Shown here: piece by piece, positions 61,619 through 64,000 of the stretch
Layout of the letters: every line of letters begins with the position of its first letter
Position numbering within the stretch: the first letter of the stretch is position 1
Source of the DNA: Sphingopyxis sp. HIX
Lineage (GTDB): Bacteria > Pseudomonadota > Alphaproteobacteria > Sphingomonadales > Sphingomonadaceae
Direction of reading: 5' to 3'
Assembly: GCF_001468285.1 (NCBI RefSeq)
Contig: NZ_LNSB01000006.1
Span: 1 to 64,000, forward strand
DNA length: 64,000 nt
The notes under the pieces: model-generated
Told to the model about the DNA's origin: nothing
The model's input: only the letters and a program-made list of their open reading frames with translations
Databases searched by the model: none
Translations under genes and position numbers: made by a program

Positions 61619-62365
61619 ATGGCAGGGCAAGGCCGCATCGCGGGCAAGATCGCGTTCGTGACCGGCGGCGCGTCGGGGCTCGGGCTCGACATCGTCCGCC
61701 GCTTCGTCGCCGAGGGGGCGAGTGTCGTCATCGCCGACATCGATGTCGCCGCGGGCGAGGCGCTCGCCGCCGAACTCGGCCAGCGTTTCGTCAAGCTCGA
61801 CGTGTCGCAGGAAGCCGACTGGCTCGCGGCGCTCGGCAGCTGCGAGCGGATCGACGTCCTCGTCAACAATGCCGGGATCACCACCATGGGTTCGATCGAG
61901 GACCTGACGCTCGCGGCCTTTCGCCACGAATTCGCGATCGACGTCGACGGGGTGTTCCTCGGCTGCAAGCATATCATCCCGAAGATGAAGGAGCATGGCG
62001 GTTCGGTAATCAACATGTCGTCGATGTGCGGCGTGCGGGCGCAAGCCGATCTCGCCGGCTATAATGCGGCCAAGGCGGCGGTCACCCACCTCACCAAGTC
62101 GGTCGCGCTCCATTACGCTGCCAAAGGCTATGGCATCCGCTGCAATTCGGTGCATCCGGGTGCGATCCACACCGCGATGATCGACAAGGTGATGGCGCAG
62201 GTCGACGACCCCGAAGCGCTCTACGCCGGCTTCGTCGCCACGCACCCCGTTGGCAGGCTCGGTAAGCCCGAGGAGGTTTCGTCGATCGTCCTCTATCTCG
62301 CATCGGACGAGTCCTCATTCGCGACCGGCGCGGAGTTTCGCGTCGACGGCGGCAGCTCGCTCTGA
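61619..62365 (+). CDS. Short-chain dehydrogenase/reductase
   Basis: A 248-residue SDR. The start is ATG 61619 with GGGAGG before it. It has cofactor motif TGGASGLG, V-N-N-A-G-I, catalytic S in N-M-S-S-M-C, Y-x-x-x-K as Y-N-A-A-K, and the C-terminal D-G-G-S-S. Likely NAD-dependent alcohol oxidation in the same pathway as the GMC enzyme. Its TGA overlaps the next ATG by one base, so the two SDRs are coupled. Confidence 0.92.
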   Translation: MAGQGRIAGKIAFVTGGASGLGLDIVRRFVAEGASVVIADIDVAAGEALAAELGQRFVKLDVSQEADWLAALGSCERIDVLVNNAGITTMGSIEDLTLAAFRHEFAIDVDGVFLGCKHIIPKMKEHGGSVINMSSMCGVRAQADLAGYNAAKAAVTHLTKSVALHYAAKGYGIRCNSVHPGAIHTAMIDKVMAQVDDPEALYAGFVATHPVGRLGKPEEVSSIVLYLASDESSFATGAEFRVDGGSSL

Positions 62366-63078
62366 TGGCGGGGCGCCTCGACGGCCGCGCCGCGCTCGTC
62401 ACCGGGGCGGGATCGGGGATCGGGCTTGCGACGGCGCGGCGGCTGGCCGCCGACGGCGCGCGCGTGCTGACCACCGACCGCGCGGGCGACGTCGATATCG
62501 TCGCCGACGTGACCGAAGCGGGCATCAACGCGACGCTGGTCGACGAGGCCGCGCGCCGGCTGGGCCGGCTCGACATCGTGGTGGCCTGCGCGGGCATCAC
62601 CGGCATGCAGATGCTCGATGGGCATGACGACGAATTTTTCGACCGGATGATGGCGGTCAACGTCACCGCGGTCTTCCGGCTGATGCGCGACGCGCTGCCG
62701 TTGCTCAAAAGCTCGCCGCACGGCCGGATCATCCTGATCGGATCGGTGATGTCGAGCTTCGGCGAGGCCGGCATGGCGGCCTATGGCGCGTCGAAACATG
62801 CGGTGCTCGGCATGGCCAAATCGGTCGCGGCGGAGGTCGGCGCCTATGGCATCACGGTCAATTGCATCCAGCCCGGTGCGATCGACACGCCGATGACCGC
62901 CCCCGCCTTTTCGGCGATGCCCGAGTTCAAGCAGAGGTGGATCGACAAGGCCGCGCTCGGGCGTCTCGGCCGGCCCGAGGACATCGCCGACGTCGCCGCC
63001 TTCCTCGCCTCCGACGATGCGCGTTTCATGTCCGGCCACGGCCTGTTCGTCGACGGCGGCGCGACCCAGCGTCAATAG
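62365..63078 (+). CDS. Short-chain dehydrogenase/reductase
   Basis: A 237-residue SDR with TGAGSGIG, V-A-C-A-G-I-T, I-G-S-V-M-S-S, catalytic Y-G-A-S-K and the end F-V-D-G-G-A. It is shortened between the cofactor loop and the N-A-G strand. It is coupled to the previous SDR (TGATG) and followed after 139 bases by the TonB receptor gene. Confidence 0.92.
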   Translation: MAGRLDGRAALVTGAGSGIGLATARRLAADGARVLTTDRAGDVDIVADVTEAGINATLVDEAARRLGRLDIVVACAGITGMQMLDGHDDEFFDRMMAVNVTAVFRLMRDALPLLKSSPHGRIILIGSVMSSFGEAGMAAYGASKHAVLGMAKSVAAEVGAYGITVNCIQPGAIDTPMTAPAFSAMPEFKQRWIDKAALGRLGRPEDIADVAAFLASDDARFMSGHGLFVDGGATQRQ

Positions 63079-63217
63079 AATCCCGCGGATTCAGCCGCTT
63101 TTCCGCCGCTACGGCATGCCTGATATTTTTGATGATTGTTCAAAATCATCATTGAGCAGACCTTCCCCCCAACGTGACCGGCGAAGCTATGCGTCGGCGC
63201 GAGAGGGAGGAACGACG

Positions 63218-64000
63218 ATGACCACGCATGCCCGAATGCTGCCTGCCGTCCATACCACTGTGTCGCTGATTGCGCTGGCCATCGCCACTCCGGCTTTCGC
63301 GCAGGCGGCGCCGGTCGAGGAAGAAAGCAGCGGCGCGATCCGCGAAATCGTCGTCACCGCGCAGAAGCGCGCGGAAAGCGCGCAGTCGGTTCCGGTGGCG
63401 ATTACCGCGCTGGACGCCGAGGCGCTGGACACCGGCATGGTCCAGGACATTCGCGACGTCGCGGGGCGCGTTCCCAGCCTGGTCATCGACAGCGTTTCGG
63501 CGGGTCCGAGCGCCGCCGCGATCTCCATCCGCGGCATTTCGTTCGAAGACATCGAGAAAAGTTTCGACCCCACCGTCGGCGTCGTCGTCGACGGCGTCTT
63601 CATCGGCACCAACACCGGCCAGCTGCTCGACAGCTTCGACCTCGAAAGCCTGCAGGTTCTTCGCGGTCCGCAGGGGACGCTGTTCGGCCGCAACACGATC
63701 GGCGGCGTGATCGAGGTGAAGCGCAGCAAGCCGACCGACGACTTCGGCGCGAAAGGGCGGTTTTCCTACGCACGATTCGATACCAAAAGCGCGCGCCTCG
63801 TCGTGAACAGCGGCAAGCTCGCCGACTTCATCGCGATCAAGGCGTTCGGCTATTACGACAAGACCGACGGCTTTATCCGCAACATCAGCACCGGCGGTCG
63901 CGACGGCAAATATGAAACGTTGAGCGGCGGGGTGACCGCCCTGATCGAGCCGAGCAGCGCCTTTTCGGCCGAGATCACTTACGAACACAGCCGTGAACGC
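63218..64000 (+). CDS. TonB-dependent receptor, N-terminal part
   Basis: The first 261 residues of an outer-membrane receptor cut by the window edge. ATG 63218 follows GGGAGG. A signal peptide ends in A-F-A-Q-A. The TonB box region is I-V-V-T-A-Q-K-R-A-E-S. The plug domain contains V-P-V-A-I-T-A-L and P-S-L-V-I-D-S, then L-E-S-L-Q-V-L-R-G-P-Q-G-T-L-F-G-R-N-T-I-G-G. This is the class common in sphingomonads for uptake of complex organics. It lies downstream of the SDR genes and probably imports their substrate. Confidence 0.93.
   Translation, partial: MTTHARMLPAVHTTVSLIALAIATPAFAQAAPVEEESSGAIREIVVTAQKRAESAQSVPVAITALDAEALDTGMVQDIRDVAGRVPSLVIDSVSAGPSAAAISIRGISFEDIEKSFDPTVGVVVDGVFIGTNTGQLLDSFDLESLQVLRGPQGTLFGRNTIGGVIEVKRSKPTDDFGAKGRFSYARFDTKSARLVVNSGKLADFIAIKAFGYYDKTDGFIRNISTGGRDGKYETLSGGVTALIEPSSAFSAEITYEHSRER

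Overview
The window is a high-GC alphaproteobacterial chromosome segment. Flagellar gene content, CtrA-type half-sites, TonB receptors beside SDR/GMC catabolic genes and the style of the RHS proteins all suggest a sphingomonad (Sphingopyxis-like). The genus is an inference from style, not from a search.

Layout. (1) Positions 1-554 hold the start of a minus-strand lipoprotein gene and a tRNA-Leu(GAG). (2) Positions 1038-11229 form an accessory block directly downstream of the tRNA. It holds two modules that look like conflict or defence genes: a helical-repeat alpha/beta hydrolase facing a TPR-CHAT protease, and a translationally coupled trio of metallophosphoesterase, ORC/CDC6-like ATPase and an unrecognised protein. 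(3) Positions 11226-14782 carry a large minus-strand lipoprotein and small hypothetical genes. (4) Positions 15419-36056 hold a compact, complete-ended flagellar-type locus in two converging operons: flgF/G/A/H/I/B/C, fliE/F, an unknown ORF in the fliG position, fliH/I/J/K, flgD/E, a SctQ-like fliM, fliN/O/P, a sigma factor, accessory genes, and then fliQ/fliR/flhB/flhA/TPR on the other strand. Rod, rings, hook and export gate are all present. There is no fliG, no stator, no flagellin, no hook-filament junction or cap gene, and no recognisable full-length fliM. (5) Positions 36100-56446 are a polymorphic-toxin region. An intact 3745-residue RHS/YD-repeat protein with its immunity gene is followed by displaced RHS tips and immunity genes. 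These are separated by two Y1 (REP-associated) transposase elements, a 393-bp repeat, and arrays of a short tag with consensus AGTAAACTGTCACCGTAATT. (6) Positions 57099-64000 form a catabolic/uptake cluster: old yellow enzyme, three SDRs, ThuA-like protein, GMC oxidoreductase and the start of a TonB receptor.

How the genes fit together. The flagellar locus could build a hook-basal body with an export gate, but as encoded here it has no rotor-stator interface and no filament. This fits either a cluster completed elsewhere in the genome or a secretion device. Both flagellar operons carry a TTAACCAT motif upstream. The toxin region looks like an archive of exchanged RHS tips: every immunity gene is followed within about 25 bases by the tag, and two orphan toxin fragments begin exactly at a tag. 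The most promising novel items are the filamentless, FliG-less flagellar machine, the tag/RAYT toxin-immunity archive, and the phosphoesterase-ATPase-unknown trio.
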